Notes: generated by a model from the letters alone, not told the origin. 64,000 bases of DNA from an uncultured Clostridia bacterium (GCA_947627235.1 CANQVG010000003.1:1-64000), one strand, 5' to 3'; positions 54,478 to 63,991 are shown, numbered from the stretch's first letter. Numbers and translations are program-made.

Positions 54478-55619
54478 TCCTTTGCGCCGGTTTTTTCAAC
54501 ACGCCTTGAACGCTTGTTTAAAATTTCACCGTTTTTCATTTCAAAGCGTCTGCCCTTAAGTCTTCCGGCGGGTTCGCAGCAGGTTATAAAAACCTGCATT
54601 CCCGAAAGCTTTGAAATTATAAACTCTCGCCGCGACTTGTCAAGCTCGGAAAGCACGTCGTCGAGCAGAATTACCGGCATTTCCGAGGTCTCCTCGTTGA
54701 GAATAAACGCCTGCCCGAGCTTCATAGCGAGAGCCGCCGAGCGGTTCTGTCCCTGAGAACCGAAGTCCTTTGCGAGCGCGCCGTTTATAACCACACTGAC
54801 GTCGTCGCGGTGAACGCCCGCAGTGGTGAATCCCACCCGAATATCCTCGCTTCGGTTACGTCGCAGCATCTCAAGATATTCCGACGCCATTTTGCCCGAC
54901 CAGTCTTCCAGTCTGTCGAGGTCGCTGTAAACTGTAGAAAAATAGCTTAGATAAAAGTCCTCCCTGTGCTGAGAAATCTCGTCGTAAAGGCGCTTTGCAA
55001 AGATGCTCAGCTTTTTGGTGTACTGATATTTCAGCACCGAAATGTACGCGCCGAGACGAGCCATCTGTTCGTCCCAGACATCGAGGTCATTCTGAGAACA
55101 GACGCCGAGCGATATATTTTTTAAAAGAGCGTTTCGCTGCAAAAGCACGTTTTCATACTTCGCGACCGTTTTTGAGTAAGCGGGTTTTATCTGCGAAATG
55201 CAAAGGTCTATAAAATCTCGGCGATTTTCGGGCGAACCTTTGGAAAGTTCGAGATCCTCCGGCGTGAAAACAACGCATTTCAGCGTGCCGAAAAGTCCCG
55301 AAAGATACCGCTGCCTCACGCCGTTGAGAGTAATTTTTCTCTCCCGCGGGTTCTTTGAAACGACGGCTTCAATAACCTGCTCGCGCCAACTGTCTCTGAG
55401 TTTAAGACCGAGTCTTGCAAAATCGCGGTCAAAGGCGACCATATCCTTTTCCTTGGAGCCTCGAAAGCTCCGTGCGCCCGAAAGAATCCAGACAGCTTCG
55501 ATAAGATTGGTTTTGCCCTGCGCATTCTCGCCGTGGATAACGTTCACGCCATCAGACGGCGTTATGGAAATATTTTTAAGATTTTTAAAGCCGTCGGCGG
55601 TAAATTCTGTGATTATCAT
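54474..55619 (-). CDS. recF: DNA replication/repair protein RecF
   Basis: A 381-residue SMC-like ATPase that loads RecA at gaps. Walker A is GENAQGKTNLIEA, the signature is FGSQGQNRSAALAMKLG and Walker B is MPVILLDDVLSELD. Normal size. It lies in the expected order yaaA-recF-remB. Confidence 0.97.
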   Translation of the reverse strand: MIITEFTADGFKNLKNISITPSDGVNVIHGENAQGKTNLIEAVWILSGARSFRGSKEKDMVAFDRDFARLGLKLRDSWREQVIEAVVSKNPRERKITLNGVRQRYLSGLFGTLKCVVFTPEDLELSKGSPENRRDFIDLCISQIKPAYSKTVAKYENVLLQRNALLKNISLGVCSQNDLDVWDEQMARLGAYISVLKYQYTKKLSIFAKRLYDEISQHREDFYLSYFSTVYSDLDRLEDWSGKMASEYLEMLRRNRSEDIRVGFTTAGVHRDDVSVVINGALAKDFGSQGQNRSAALAMKLGQAFILNEETSEMPVILLDDVLSELDKSRREFIISKLSGMQVFITCCEPAGRLKGRRFEMKNGEILNKRSRRVEKTGAKE

Positions 55620-55661
55620 ATAAAACCCGATAAAAATTATTTTTTATGCGAAAGTATGATC

Positions 55662-55883
55662 TTAGACGACTTCAAGCTCAACGTCTATCTCGTCTATCCT
55701 CACCCTGTCGCCGCGGCGAATCTTCTTTCCGCGCTGAGTGCAGACTTCGCCGTTTACCTTTACCTTTCCCTGCTGGACTATTTCTTTTGCGATGCCGCCG
55801 GTCTCGGTAACTCCGGAAAACTTTAAAAGCGAGTCAAGCTTGATATATTCTCCGGTTATTGAAATTTTTTCAGAATCTGCCAT
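55662..55883 (-). CDS. yaaA: S4-domain RNA-binding protein YaaA
   Basis: A 73-residue protein made of one S4 domain ([40 protein letters not shown] and [11 protein letters not shown]). It is the small gene regularly placed between dnaN and recF in Firmicutes and probably binds RNA or ribosomal subunits. Confidence 0.93.
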   Translation of the reverse strand: MADSEKISITGEYIKLDSLLKFSGVTETGGIAKEIVQQGKVKVNGEVCTQRGKKIRRGDRVRIDEIDVELEVV

Positions 55884-55912
55884 CTTGTTACCTCAAAACT
55901 ATTTTTATTACG

Positions 55913-57019
55913 TTATTCGTTCCTGAGTCTTACCGGCAGAACGAGATATGTATACTCCTCCGTGTCTATCGGGACTATCTTCATCGGCAGATTTCCGCCG
56001 TTCATCAAAAGCTTAAGTTTTTCGTCCTTTATCACCTTGAGAGGGTCGAGCAGGAATTTGCAGTTAAAGCCTATCTCTATTTTAGGTCCCGTGACTTCTG
56101 CGGCTATCTCGTCATTTATCTTTCCGATTGAGGTCTGACAGCTCAGCTTGAGCGAACCGCTGTCAAACAGACATTTGACCGGATTCTTTATTCTCTCGTT
56201 TATCAGAAGCGACGCCCTGTCGAGACAGTCTATAAGCTCGCGCTTTGAAATTATCACTTCGGTCACGCTGTTCTGAGGAATAGAGCCGCGATAGTTGTGG
56301 AACTCTCCCTCCAAAAGCCTTGAAAATACGGTGTAGCCCGAAAAATCAAAAACAACCTGCTTTTTTGTGACTCTTATCTCACAGGTCTCGCCGTCCTCGT
56401 CCTTTAAAAGACGCGATACCTCTTGCAGCGTCTTTGACGGAACTATAAATTTGAGGTCGCCGTCGTGCTTTATGCTCTCGGTACGCACCGCAAGTCTGAA
56501 ACCGTCGATTGCCACAACATTGAGCTTATTGTCGGAAATTTCGAAGAGCTCGCCTTTCAGAATGGGCTTTGTGTCGTTGGTTGAAACCGCAAAAACCGTC
56601 TCCGAAATAAGGCTCTTTAAAACTGCCTGTGAAATCTTTATGGCTTCGCCGTCGCCGAGTTCGGGTATAGCAGGATATTCCTGAGCACTCAGAGCGTTTA
56701 TCGCAAGATGAGTCTGACCGCTTGAAATTGTGACATTCAGGTTTTCGGATATTTCAATTTCAATTTCGTCCGACGGCATTTTTTTGATTATATCAGAGAA
56801 AAGCCGCGAATTAACCACAAACTCGCCGCTGTCCGACGAAATCGCCGGAATAAAGGTATTGATGCCGATTTCAAGGTCATAACCCGTGAGCATAAGAGTT
56901 GAATCCGAAAGCTTGATTCTCACGCCCTCGAGCGCCGGTATCGTAGATTTATCGGCCGCTGCCTTTGAAACGTTTACCAAGGCTTCGTAAAGCGCCTGTT
57001 TGTTGCAGATAATTCTCAT
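55913..57019 (-). CDS. dnaN: DNA polymerase III sliding clamp (beta)
   Basis: A 368-residue beta clamp of three similar domains (start MRIICNKQALYEALVNVSKA, end TYLVLPVRLRNE). It holds polymerase III on DNA. It follows the dnaA-dnaN spacer, where the unwinding region is found. AGGAGG before the ATG. Confidence 0.97.
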   Translation of the reverse strand: MRIICNKQALYEALVNVSKAAADKSTIPALEGVRIKLSDSTLMLTGYDLEIGINTFIPAISSDSGEFVVNSRLFSDIIKKMPSDEIEIEISENLNVTISSGQTHLAINALSAQEYPAIPELGDGEAIKISQAVLKSLISETVFAVSTNDTKPILKGELFEISDNKLNVVAIDGFRLAVRTESIKHDGDLKFIVPSKTLQEVSRLLKDEDGETCEIRVTKKQVVFDFSGYTVFSRLLEGEFHNYRGSIPQNSVTEVIISKRELIDCLDRASLLINERIKNPVKCLFDSGSLKLSCQTSIGKINDEIAAEVTGPKIEIGFNCKFLLDPLKVIKDEKLKLLMNGGNLPMKIVPIDTEEYTYLVLPVRLRNE

Positions 57020-57408
57020 AATATACCTCCTGTGCGATAGTAAATGTAAAATTCAGCTTTGTTAAAACATTCCGAAAACCGAATGGTTTTTTTCAGAAAT
57101 AAATGAATACATGAATATAAAAATTTAGTATTAGTATTAGAGGCTGCCGAAAAGTTGAAAACCCTCAGATTTCATTTGCAGACGCGGTTTTGCGGACAAA
57201 CATTCTTTCAACACGTTTTTTCGGAATCTTTGAAAGAAAATTTCGGCTTTGAAAATCGCAAAGTCTGTCGGTTAAAAGTTGAAAACTCTTTTAAAAAACG
57301 CGCGTTTTTGAAAACTTGACTGTGAGTTCCTTTGATAACTTTGAAAAAGTGAGGAATAAAGCGCGTTTGAGACGTTGAAAAAAGCGTTGAAAACCTGAAA
57401 ATTTTGTG
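57020..57408. other. dnaA-dnaN spacer, probable origin unwinding region
   Basis: A 389-bp gene-free stretch. From left to right: an AT-rich run (57096-57125), five trinucleotides TAG TAT TAG TAT TAG (57126-57140), a GC-rich block AGGCTGCCG (57141-57149) and GTTGAAAA (57154-57161). More GTTGAAAA elements are at 57278, 57374 and 57386, and TTTCAACA at 57206. The order AT-rich / DnaA-trio / GC block / DnaA box matches the basal unwinding system known from Bacillus. Confidence 0.7.
57126..57140 (+). other. DnaA-trio-like element
   Basis: Five in-phase trinucleotides, TAG TAT TAG TAT TAG, between an AT-rich run and a GC block. They fit the DnaA-trio pattern at which DnaA melts the origin. Confidence 0.6.
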
Positions 57409-58773
57409 TTACACTACTTTCAGATTGTTTATGATTTCGTCGACGGTCTCTTTAAGGTCGCTGTTTTTTTGCATCATTTTCTTTATGTCAGAGTAGCTTA
57501 TGGTCATAGTGGAGTGGTTGCGGTGAAACTCGTCGCCGATAGCCGTAAACGACATTCCCTTTACCTCTCTGATTATGTATACGGCTACCTTTCTCGCCGT
57601 TGAAATCTGAGCGTTGCGGTTGGCTGAACGGATGTCCTCAGCCTGAACCCCGAATACCGCGCCTACGTCGTTGAGAATCCTGTCGACGGTAATCTCGGCG
57701 GGCTGTGAGTCTATGAGAGTTTCTTTTATAACCCTCTGAGCCATAGAGATCGACGGCGATTCGTTTGAGAACATAGTCAGACCTTTCATCTTGTTGACGG
57801 CGCCCTCGAGCTGGCGGATATTGTTTTTTATTTTCTCGGAAATAATTCTCGCCACCGGATCGGGCAGATTGAGGTCCAAAAGCTCGGCTTTGCGCTTGAC
57901 TATTGCCATTCTCGTTTCAAAGTCCGGCGGCTGGACGTCGGCCTGAACGCCGAGAGCAAATCTTGTTTTGATTCGCTCTTCAAGCTTTTTGATGCGGTTT
58001 GGCGAGATGTCAGAGGTAATGACGATCTGTTTGCCGGAATTGTAAAGCTCGTTGAAGGTGTGGAAAAATTCTTCCTGAGTCATTTCCTTGCCGGCGATGA
58101 ACTGTATGTCGTCGAGCAGAAGATAATCGGCTTTGCGGTATTTTTCGTGGAAAGAATAAGTGTCGCGGTCGGAAACGGCTTTAACTATTTCGTTTGTAAA
58201 GCTTTCGCCTGTGGTATATATGACGTTTAGCTCGGGTCTGCGGTTTCTCACCTCATGTTCTATCGCTCTTAAAAGGTGGGTTTTTCCGAGACCCGAGTCG
58301 CCGTAGATAAACAGCGGATTAAAAACGGTTCTGCTCTCCTGATTTGAGTTGCTTTTGCCCGAAACGGCGGTACAGTAAGCGTAGGCAAGCTCGTTTGACT
58401 TGCCTTTGATAAAGTTTTCAAAGGTGAGTTCGTAGTCGCTTTTTTGGTGGCTCGATAAAAGCGCCGCCATTCTCTGCTCGATATCGCTGAAACCGTCAGA
58501 GGCTTCGACGCTTTCCTTGCTTCCGCTGACTACAAACTGAACGTCCACCGGAAAACCGAGTACGTGTTCAAAAGCTCTTTTAAGGGTTTCGCCGTAGGCT
58601 TCCTCGGTGGTGCGGCGCATAAAATCGTTTGCCGCCCCGAGAACCGCTACGCCGTTTTCAAATTTTACGGCTTCAAGGCTCTTTATCCATTTGTTATAGC
58701 CAATTTCACTCACTCTCGGGTCTGCCTGACAGGCGCGCTTGACGTTTTCCAACAGTTCAAAAAACGAATCCAT
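57409..58773 (-). CDS. dnaA: Chromosomal replication initiator DnaA
   Basis: A 454-residue AAA+ protein. Walker A is GDSGLGKTHLL, Walker B is LLLDDIQFIAG, and sensor/arginine regions follow. In domain IV the DNA-recognition signature reads GDEFHRNHSTMTIS, whereas most bacteria have RDHTTV; the Asp and second Thr that touch the DnaA box are Asn and Ser here. This may go with the altered repeats near the gene. Transcribed away from rpmH, as in most Firmicutes. Confidence 0.97.
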   Translation of the reverse strand: MDSFFELLENVKRACQADPRVSEIGYNKWIKSLEAVKFENGVAVLGAANDFMRRTTEEAYGETLKRAFEHVLGFPVDVQFVVSGSKESVEASDGFSDIEQRMAALLSSHQKSDYELTFENFIKGKSNELAYAYCTAVSGKSNSNQESRTVFNPLFIYGDSGLGKTHLLRAIEHEVRNRRPELNVIYTTGESFTNEIVKAVSDRDTYSFHEKYRKADYLLLDDIQFIAGKEMTQEEFFHTFNELYNSGKQIVITSDISPNRIKKLEERIKTRFALGVQADVQPPDFETRMAIVKRKAELLDLNLPDPVARIISEKIKNNIRQLEGAVNKMKGLTMFSNESPSISMAQRVIKETLIDSQPAEITVDRILNDVGAVFGVQAEDIRSANRNAQISTARKVAVYIIREVKGMSFTAIGDEFHRNHSTMTISYSDIKKMMQKNSDLKETVDEIINNLKVV

Positions 58774-58850
58774 TTGTATTTTCCTTTCTTTTTATTATCG
58801 CGTTTATCGGGGAATAAAGTGCATTATCGCCCAGTATCTATCTATAAAAT

Positions 58851-58879
58851 ATGATACCACATTTTGTCCGTTTTTTCAA
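58851..58879 (-). promoter_or_regulatory. Candidate dnaA promoter
   Basis: On the minus strand TTGAAA (58874-58879), 17-base spacer, TATCAT (58851-58856). The -35 overlaps a TTTTCAAG motif. Confidence 0.45.
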
Positions 58880-59006
58880 GACTTTTTCAAAAGTTGCTTA
58901 TTATAAAATAGTATCTTCCGCGACGGCGGTTTTTGTCTTTTTTCAACAAAACCGGTGTGAACGGGCGGTTTTGGAATAAAATTTCAAAAAATTGCGCGGT
59001 TTCCTA

Positions 59007-59036
59007 TTGACAATCTGCCGTCGACTGTTATATAAT
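59007..59036 (+). promoter_or_regulatory. Promoter of rpmH
   Basis: TTGACA (59007-59012), 18-base spacer, TATAAT (59031-59036). Confidence 0.85.
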
Positions 59037-59111
59037 ACTACCTTGTAAGGGTGTCCGACCGTACAGGTCAGGACTTTTGCCCATAATTTTATGGACAAGG
59101 AGGCAAGAAAA

Positions 59112-59255
59112 ATGGCTCAGATTAAAAGAACCTATCAGCCTAAGAAAATACACAGAAAAAAGGAGCACGGCTTCTTTAAGAGAATGGCCACCAAGAACGG
59201 CCGCAAGGTTTTGGCCCGCAGACGCGCAAAGGGCAGAGCAAGGCTCACTTATTAG
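59112..59255 (+). CDS. rpmH: 50S ribosomal protein L34
   Basis: A 47-residue basic protein, [17 protein letters not shown] at the start and [18 protein letters not shown] at the end, as in all L34. It is part of the large ribosomal subunit. AAGGAGG lies before the ATG. Its place next to dnaA marks the origin. Confidence 0.98.
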   Translation: MAQIKRTYQPKKIHRKKEHGFFKRMATKNGRKVLARRRAKGRARLTY

Positions 59256-59391
59256 TTATTGGTGCTCGGTTGTCAGTAATCGGTTTTAAAAGCAGAGTGA
59301 AACAAAGCTTTAAAACGCTCATATTATGTGAGCGGATGACAAAATCATATCGGGGGCGGGATTGCTTTCTGCCGAACGCTAATCGCTGACT

Positions 59392-59421
59392 GACCACATC
59401 CTTTGAATGTGGTCTTTATTT
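59392..59421 (+). terminator. Terminator between rpmH and rnpA
   Basis: GACCACAT/ATGTGGTC with TTTATTTTT. It lies 19 bases before the rnpA start, so it may reduce read-through from rpmH into rnpA. The stretch 59256-59391 holds no gene. Confidence 0.8.
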
Positions 59422-59439
59422 TTAACAGGCGGTAACAGT

Positions 59440-59790
59440 ATGCTTTACACCGAAATATTAAAAGATGCGGGAGTTTTTTCCCGTCTTTATAAAAACGGCT
59501 GCCGCACCTCGGGCTGCGGCGCCGCCGCGTATTATTCCCTGAACCGCCGCCCCTACAACCGCTTCGGCATCACTGCCGGAAAAAAGGTCGGCTGCGCCGT
59601 GGAGCGCAACCGCGCGAAGAGAATAATCCGCGCGGCATACCGAAAAAACGAGCTTTTACTCCCCATAGGCTATGATATTGTCATAGTGGCGAGACCGGAT
59701 ATCGCCCAAAAAAAATCAACCGAGCTCGACGGCTTTATGAAAAAGCTTTCCAAAGAAATGATTAAAAACTGTGAAAAAGCTTCTCGTTAG
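59440..59790 (+). CDS. rnpA: Ribonuclease P protein component
   Basis: A 116-residue protein that helps RNase P RNA cut tRNA precursors. The family motif is in GCAVERNRAKRIIRAAYR, preceded by NRFGITAGKKVG. The ATG at 59440 follows AGGCGG and gives the usual length; a longer upstream start is rejected. It overlaps yidD by 20 bases. Confidence 0.95.
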   Translation: MLYTEILKDAGVFSRLYKNGCRTSGCGAAAYYSLNRRPYNRFGITAGKKVGCAVERNRAKRIIRAAYRKNELLLPIGYDIVIVARPDIAQKKSTELDGFMKKLSKEMIKNCEKASR

Positions 59791-60034
59791 TATAATCGGT
59801 CTGTATAAAAAATATATCTCGCCTCATAAACCCGCTTTGTGCAAATACTATCCCACCTGTTCGGAATATGCGGAGCAGGCGGTGAAAAAGCACGGCGCCG
59901 CAAAGGGAACGGTTCTTGCGTTGTGGCGGATTCTGCGCTGCAACCCTTGGAGCGGCGGCGGGGTAGATTATGTGCCGGAAAAATTTCATCTTTACACTCT
60001 AAAGGGAGAAGCGCGCCGTCGTGGAAAAATATGA
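59771..60034 (+). CDS. yidD: Membrane protein insertion efficiency factor YidD
   Basis: An 87-residue protein with the YidD pattern YKKYISPHKPALCKYYPTCS, then YAEQAVKKHGAAKG and RILRCNPWSGGGVDYVP. It assists YidC in placing membrane proteins. GTG start at 59771, inside the end of rnpA. Confidence 0.95.
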   Translation: MKKLLVSIIGLYKKYISPHKPALCKYYPTCSEYAEQAVKKHGAAKGTVLALWRILRCNPWSGGGVDYVPEKFHLYTLKGEARRRGKI

Positions 60035-60056
60035 CTGAAAGGTCGGAAAATTATTT

Positions 60057-61403
60057 ATGATGAGAATACTCGCCACCCCGTTCGGGTGGATAATGAAATT
60101 CTGCTATACGCTCTTTAAAAACTACGGCGTCGCGCTGTTTCTGTTCACGCTCGTGACAAAGCTTCTTATGCTCCCCTCGAGCATAAAACAGCAGAAATCG
60201 TCCGCAAAAATGGCAAAGCTTCAGCCCAAGCTCGAGCAGATAAAGAAAAAATACGCCAACAACCGCGATAAGCTCAACGAAGCCACGATGGAGCTTTACA
60301 ATCAGGAGGGCGTAAGCCCTACCGGCGGCTGCGGCTCTATGATTATAACCTATATTCTGCTCTTTGCGGTTATCGAGGTTGTTTACGCCCCTATGAGCTA
60401 CATCTCGGGACTTCCCTCCCAGAAGGTCAACGAGGCCGTGCAGACCGTTGTTGAGCTGAATCAGATATCGTCAGCCGTTAAAAACGACCACGGCGAAGAC
60501 CGCGAAACCGGCTTTACCATCTCGGAACGCCTTGAACAGGGAACCGACCTCCGAGAGCTTCTTGCGAGCTATAACGTTCCGGCAAAGGATGGGGAAAACC
60601 CTCCGTTTACCGAGGAAAGGCTCGAAGAGCTTGCGGTCATCTTTGAGGAGAACCCCGGGCTCGACGAGTACTTCAACAACCCGAAAAAGGTCTCGGCAAG
60701 GCTTCTTGCCGGCGGAACCACAAGAGCGCAGCTCATTGTTCTTTCAATCGCAAAGGATTACCCGCAGCTCTTTGACCCCGAAGTCGCGGAGTTCTGCGAC
60801 GGATTCAACTATACGTTCTGCGGACTCTATCTCGGAGAATACCCGAGTTGGTCTACGGTCTATATTCTCATACCTATAGTCTCGCTGATATCGCAGCTCG
60901 CGCTGACGATAGTTATGCAGGTCTTCCAGAAGCGCAACGGAATGAACGTACAGCAGGGCAGGGGAATGATGGGATTCCTCTACGCAATGCCTGTTATTTC
61001 GTTCATCATAGCGTTCAGCTTCCCTGCCGGTATCGGTATCTACTGGATATTCAGCTCGGTGCTGTCGCTGGCGCAGTCGGTGGCGCTCCAGCTCTACTTC
61101 ACCCCCGAGAGGCTCGACAAAATCCTCGCCAAGGAAGCCAAGAAAAAGGGCAGAAGACCGTCGCTCTATCAGCTCGCGCTTGAGCAGCAGAAGGCTCAGC
61201 AGGGTTCAAACTCCGGAAGTCTGCTCGACGACCTTGATGACGCCGAGGTTAAACTCTCCAAAAACGAACGCAAGGAGATTGAGCGTCTGAAGATAAACGA
61301 AGCCAGAAAGCGCCTTGCCGACGACGATGAGGACGAAGACCCGAGAGTCGTTGAGGCGAGAAAGAGAATGGCGGAAAAATACGGTGACGGCAGTCCCGAA
61401 TAA
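60057..61403 (+). CDS. yidC: Membrane protein insertase YidC
   Basis: A 448-residue insertase, longer than most Gram-positive YidC (about 260). The N-terminal helix and the basic loop KQQKSSAKMAKLQPKLEQIK are followed by helix 2 (SMIITYILLFAVIEVVYAP), then an insert of about 140 residues (about 110-250) before the remaining helices (GFLYAMPVISFIIAF). The C-terminal tail is charged. Either ATG of ATGATG at 60057 could start it. Confidence 0.94.
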   Translation: MMRILATPFGWIMKFCYTLFKNYGVALFLFTLVTKLLMLPSSIKQQKSSAKMAKLQPKLEQIKKKYANNRDKLNEATMELYNQEGVSPTGGCGSMIITYILLFAVIEVVYAPMSYISGLPSQKVNEAVQTVVELNQISSAVKNDHGEDRETGFTISERLEQGTDLRELLASYNVPAKDGENPPFTEERLEELAVIFEENPGLDEYFNNPKKVSARLLAGGTTRAQLIVLSIAKDYPQLFDPEVAEFCDGFNYTFCGLYLGEYPSWSTVYILIPIVSLISQLALTIVMQVFQKRNGMNVQQGRGMMGFLYAMPVISFIIAFSFPAGIGIYWIFSSVLSLAQSVALQLYFTPERLDKILAKEAKKKGRRPSLYQLALEQQKAQQGSNSGSLLDDLDDAEVKLSKNERKEIERLKINEARKRLADDDEDEDPRVVEARKRMAEKYGDGSPE

Positions 61404-61466
61404 ATAAGGATATAACTTCAGCACAGGAGTTGTAAATAGAAAAGACCTACACAGGAGGAGTGTAAA

Positions 61467-62279
61467 ATGAAGCAGGTATTTACCGGTAAAACAGTCGAAG
61501 AGGCCAAGGCTCTGGCGGCTCAGACATTCAAAACCGACGTCGAAAAAATAACCTTTACGGTTCTCGAAGAGCCTAAAAAGGGACTTTTCGGAATGAAAGG
61601 CGAGGCTAAGGTCGAGGCGGAATATGAAAAATCAAAACCCGAAATCGCCGCGGACTACATCGTCTCCGTTATGGAGTCGATGGGTTTTGAGAACCCCACC
61701 GTTGAAATTTCGGAGATAGAGGGAGGTTCCCTGCTTGAAATCAAAGGCGAAGGCGCAGAAGGAATAATCGGCCGCAGAGGCGAAACTCTTGACTCGCTTC
61801 AGTATCTCGCTTCGCTCGTCGCAAACCGCGCCGATAAGAATTATTACCGCATCGCAACCGATTGCTGCGGATTCAGGGCAAAAAGAAAGGTTCAGCTTGA
61901 GGAGCTTGCGAGGAAGATGGTTGCCAAGGCAAAAAGAACCGGCAGAACCGTTGCTCTTGAACCGATGAACCCCTACGAGCGCAGAATCATTCACGCGGCA
62001 GTGTCGGAGATTGAAAACGCAAGCTCGCGTTCCGTCGGCGAGGAGCCGTACAGAAAGGTACTCATCAGCACCACCGAGCGCAGAGAGGGCGGTTATCGCG
62101 GACGCAGAAACGACCACGGAAACGGCGACCGCAGGAACAACGGCCGCAAGGGCGGACGCCGCCGCGAAGAGTTCAAGGCGCGCAGCCTTGATATCTCGTC
62201 GAGCTTTGAGAAAGACTACAAGAAGCCGAAGCCCGAGGACGATATGGGCGCGGGGCTTTACTCGAAGATTGAATTTTAA
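61467..62279 (+). CDS. jag: Jag/KhpB RNA-binding protein
   Basis: A 270-residue protein with a Jag_N domain (1-50, KKGLFGMKGEAKVEA), a KH domain (about 75-150, GIIGRRGETLDSLQYLAS) and an R3H domain (about 155-215, NPYERRIIHAAVSE). The tail is rich in Arg and Gly and probably binds RNA. Normal partner of yidC near the origin. RBS AGGAGG. Confidence 0.94.
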   Translation: MKQVFTGKTVEEAKALAAQTFKTDVEKITFTVLEEPKKGLFGMKGEAKVEAEYEKSKPEIAADYIVSVMESMGFENPTVEISEIEGGSLLEIKGEGAEGIIGRRGETLDSLQYLASLVANRADKNYYRIATDCCGFRAKRKVQLEELARKMVAKAKRTGRTVALEPMNPYERRIIHAAVSEIENASSRSVGEEPYRKVLISTTERREGGYRGRRNDHGNGDRRNNGRKGGRRREEFKARSLDISSSFEKDYKKPKPEDDMGAGLYSKIEF

Positions 62280-62635
62280 GGAAAGTTTTTAAACCTTTGA
62301 CCCGGTTTTACTTTCCTATGACCCTGCTTGTGAAAAGTACGCCGCCTGACGGCGGGGAATAGTTTTATAGCACCGCAGGAACTTTTTTCCACACCCCCTG
62401 CCCCCTCTCCCTTTTCAAGGAAGAGGGGGTTCCACCCCGTCACCCGGTCGCTCGCCGTTCGACGAACGACACGACCCCTCCCCTCGAGGGGAGGGGTATT
62501 TAAAGCTCTCCGAAATCTTGTTTGGCAGTAAAAAGTGACGGAGCTTTCCCCTGTGGAAAGGTAGTAATGTAAATTTATTGTAAAGAAATATCAGTCTCAG
62601 GGCGTCAGCCCTGTTAATTTTATAGGGAGGCGCAA
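62280..62635. other. Intergenic stretch with inverted repeat copy
   Basis: A 356-bp stretch without a gene. It holds the second copy of the 68-bp repeat (62433-62500), GC-rich stems and a GGGAGG before mnmE. Confidence 0.6.
62433..62500 (-). repeat. 68-bp intergenic repeat, copy 2 (inverted)
   Basis: Reverse complement of 43556-43623 with one mismatch. Confidence 0.85.
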
Positions 62636-63991
62636 ATGTCCACTGTTGCCGCAATTTCCACTCCCGCCGCCGCGGGCGGCATTGCCGTCATACGGATTTC
62701 GGGCGAAAAAGCCCTTGATATCGCCGAAAAACTCTTTTGTCCGTTCGGTTCAAAGCGCGTCGGGGATATGGAGGGTCACACCTGCGCCTACGGACGCATA
62801 GTCTCGGGCGGCGAGGCGCTCGACGATGTTTTGCTGACGGTTTTCCGCGCGCCACGCAGTTACACCGGTGAGGACACCGTTGAAATCTCCTGCCACGGGG
62901 GAATATATGTGACGCGGAGAATCTTGCGCGAAGTAATTTCTTTGGGAGCGGAGCCCGCTGCTGCGGGGGAGTTCACAAAACGTGCCTTTTTGAACGGCAA
63001 GCTCTCGCTGACACAGGCGGAGGCGGTTGCCGACATCATTTCGGCCGAGGGACAGAGCGCCCTTGCAAGCGCAAATCTTATGAGCGAGGGAGCGCTTTTT
63101 AAGGAGATAAAGTCAGTCTCGGACGGGCTGGTATCGCTCCTCGGTGCGCTCGCCGCGTGGACCGATTACCCCGACGAGGATCTTCCCGAAACCGACCCTG
63201 AGACTATCCTTAAAACCTTGCGTGAAAGCGAAACCGTGCTCGAAAAAATCCTGCGGGACTACGATTGCGGACTGGTCTTTCGCGAGGGCATCGACTGCGT
63301 CATCGTAGGGCGGCCCAACGTCGGAAAATCTACGCTTATGAACGCGCTTTTGGGCTACGAGCGCTCTATTGTGACCGCCGTTGAGGGAACCACCCGCGAT
63401 GTGGTAGAGGAATCGCTCCGGCTCGGTGACGTATTGCTGAAAATCTCCGACACCGCAGGTCTGAGGGAGACGTCGGACGAGGTTGAGCGCATCGGAGTAA
63501 TGCTGGCTAATAAGGCTATTGAGCGTGCGCAGCTCGTTTTTGCGGTGTTCGACGGCTCGGAGGAGTTGTCCGACGCCGACCGCGAAATCCTTGAAAAGCT
63601 GCAAACAAAACGCAGCATCGTTATCATTAACAAGTCGGATTTGCCGCAAAAGTTAGACAAAAAGTATATAAACGCCGACATTATACTTGAAGTATCGGCA
63701 AAAGAGCGTCTCGGTGTCGATAAAATCCGAGACGAGGTGTATAAAATGTTTGGGCTTTCGGGCTGTGCCGAGAACCCGACCGTCTTTGCGAACGAGCGCC
63801 AGAAGCTCTGCTGCGACCGCGCGCTCGGACACATTCGCACTGCGATTGCCGCGCTCGGCAGCGGCGAGACTCTTGACGCCGTGACCGTCTGCATCGACGG
63901 GGCGGCGGAGGCGCTGCTGGAGCTTAGCGGCGAAAGAGTCTCGGACGCGGTCGTAAACGACGTATTTTCGCGTTTCTGCGTGGGGAAGTGA
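62636..63991 (+). CDS. mnmE: tRNA modification GTPase MnmE
   Basis: A 451-residue GTPase that, with MnmG, adds the carboxymethylaminomethyl group to wobble uridine 34 of tRNA. N-terminal folate-binding domain (STVAAISTPAAAGGIAVIRI), helical domain (GEFTKRAFLNGKLSLTQAEA), then a G domain with GRPNVGKSTLMNALLG, GTTRDVVEE, DTAG and NKSD. The C-terminal FCVGK gives the catalytic Cys. Complete; stop at 63989-63991 just before the window end. Confidence 0.97.
   Translation: MSTVAAISTPAAAGGIAVIRISGEKALDIAEKLFCPFGSKRVGDMEGHTCAYGRIVSGGEALDDVLLTVFRAPRSYTGEDTVEISCHGGIYVTRRILREVISLGAEPAAAGEFTKRAFLNGKLSLTQAEAVADIISAEGQSALASANLMSEGALFKEIKSVSDGLVSLLGALAAWTDYPDEDLPETDPETILKTLRESETVLEKILRDYDCGLVFREGIDCVIVGRPNVGKSTLMNALLGYERSIVTAVEGTTRDVVEESLRLGDVLLKISDTAGLRETSDEVERIGVMLANKAIERAQLVFAVFDGSEELSDADREILEKLQTKRSIVIINKSDLPQKLDKKYINADIILEVSAKERLGVDKIRDEVYKMFGLSGCAENPTVFANERQKLCCDRALGHIRTAIAALGSGETLDAVTVCIDGAAEALLELSGERVSDAVVNDVFSRFCVGK

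Larger units (their letters stand above)
58774..59111. other. dnaA-rpmH spacer, probable part of oriC
   Basis: A 338-bp gene-free region with divergent promoters. It contains TTTTCAACA at 58940-58948 (same core as GTTGAAAA in the dnaA-dnaN spacer), TTTTTTCAAG near 58871 and several AT-rich blocks, but no TTATCCACA. Confidence 0.6.
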
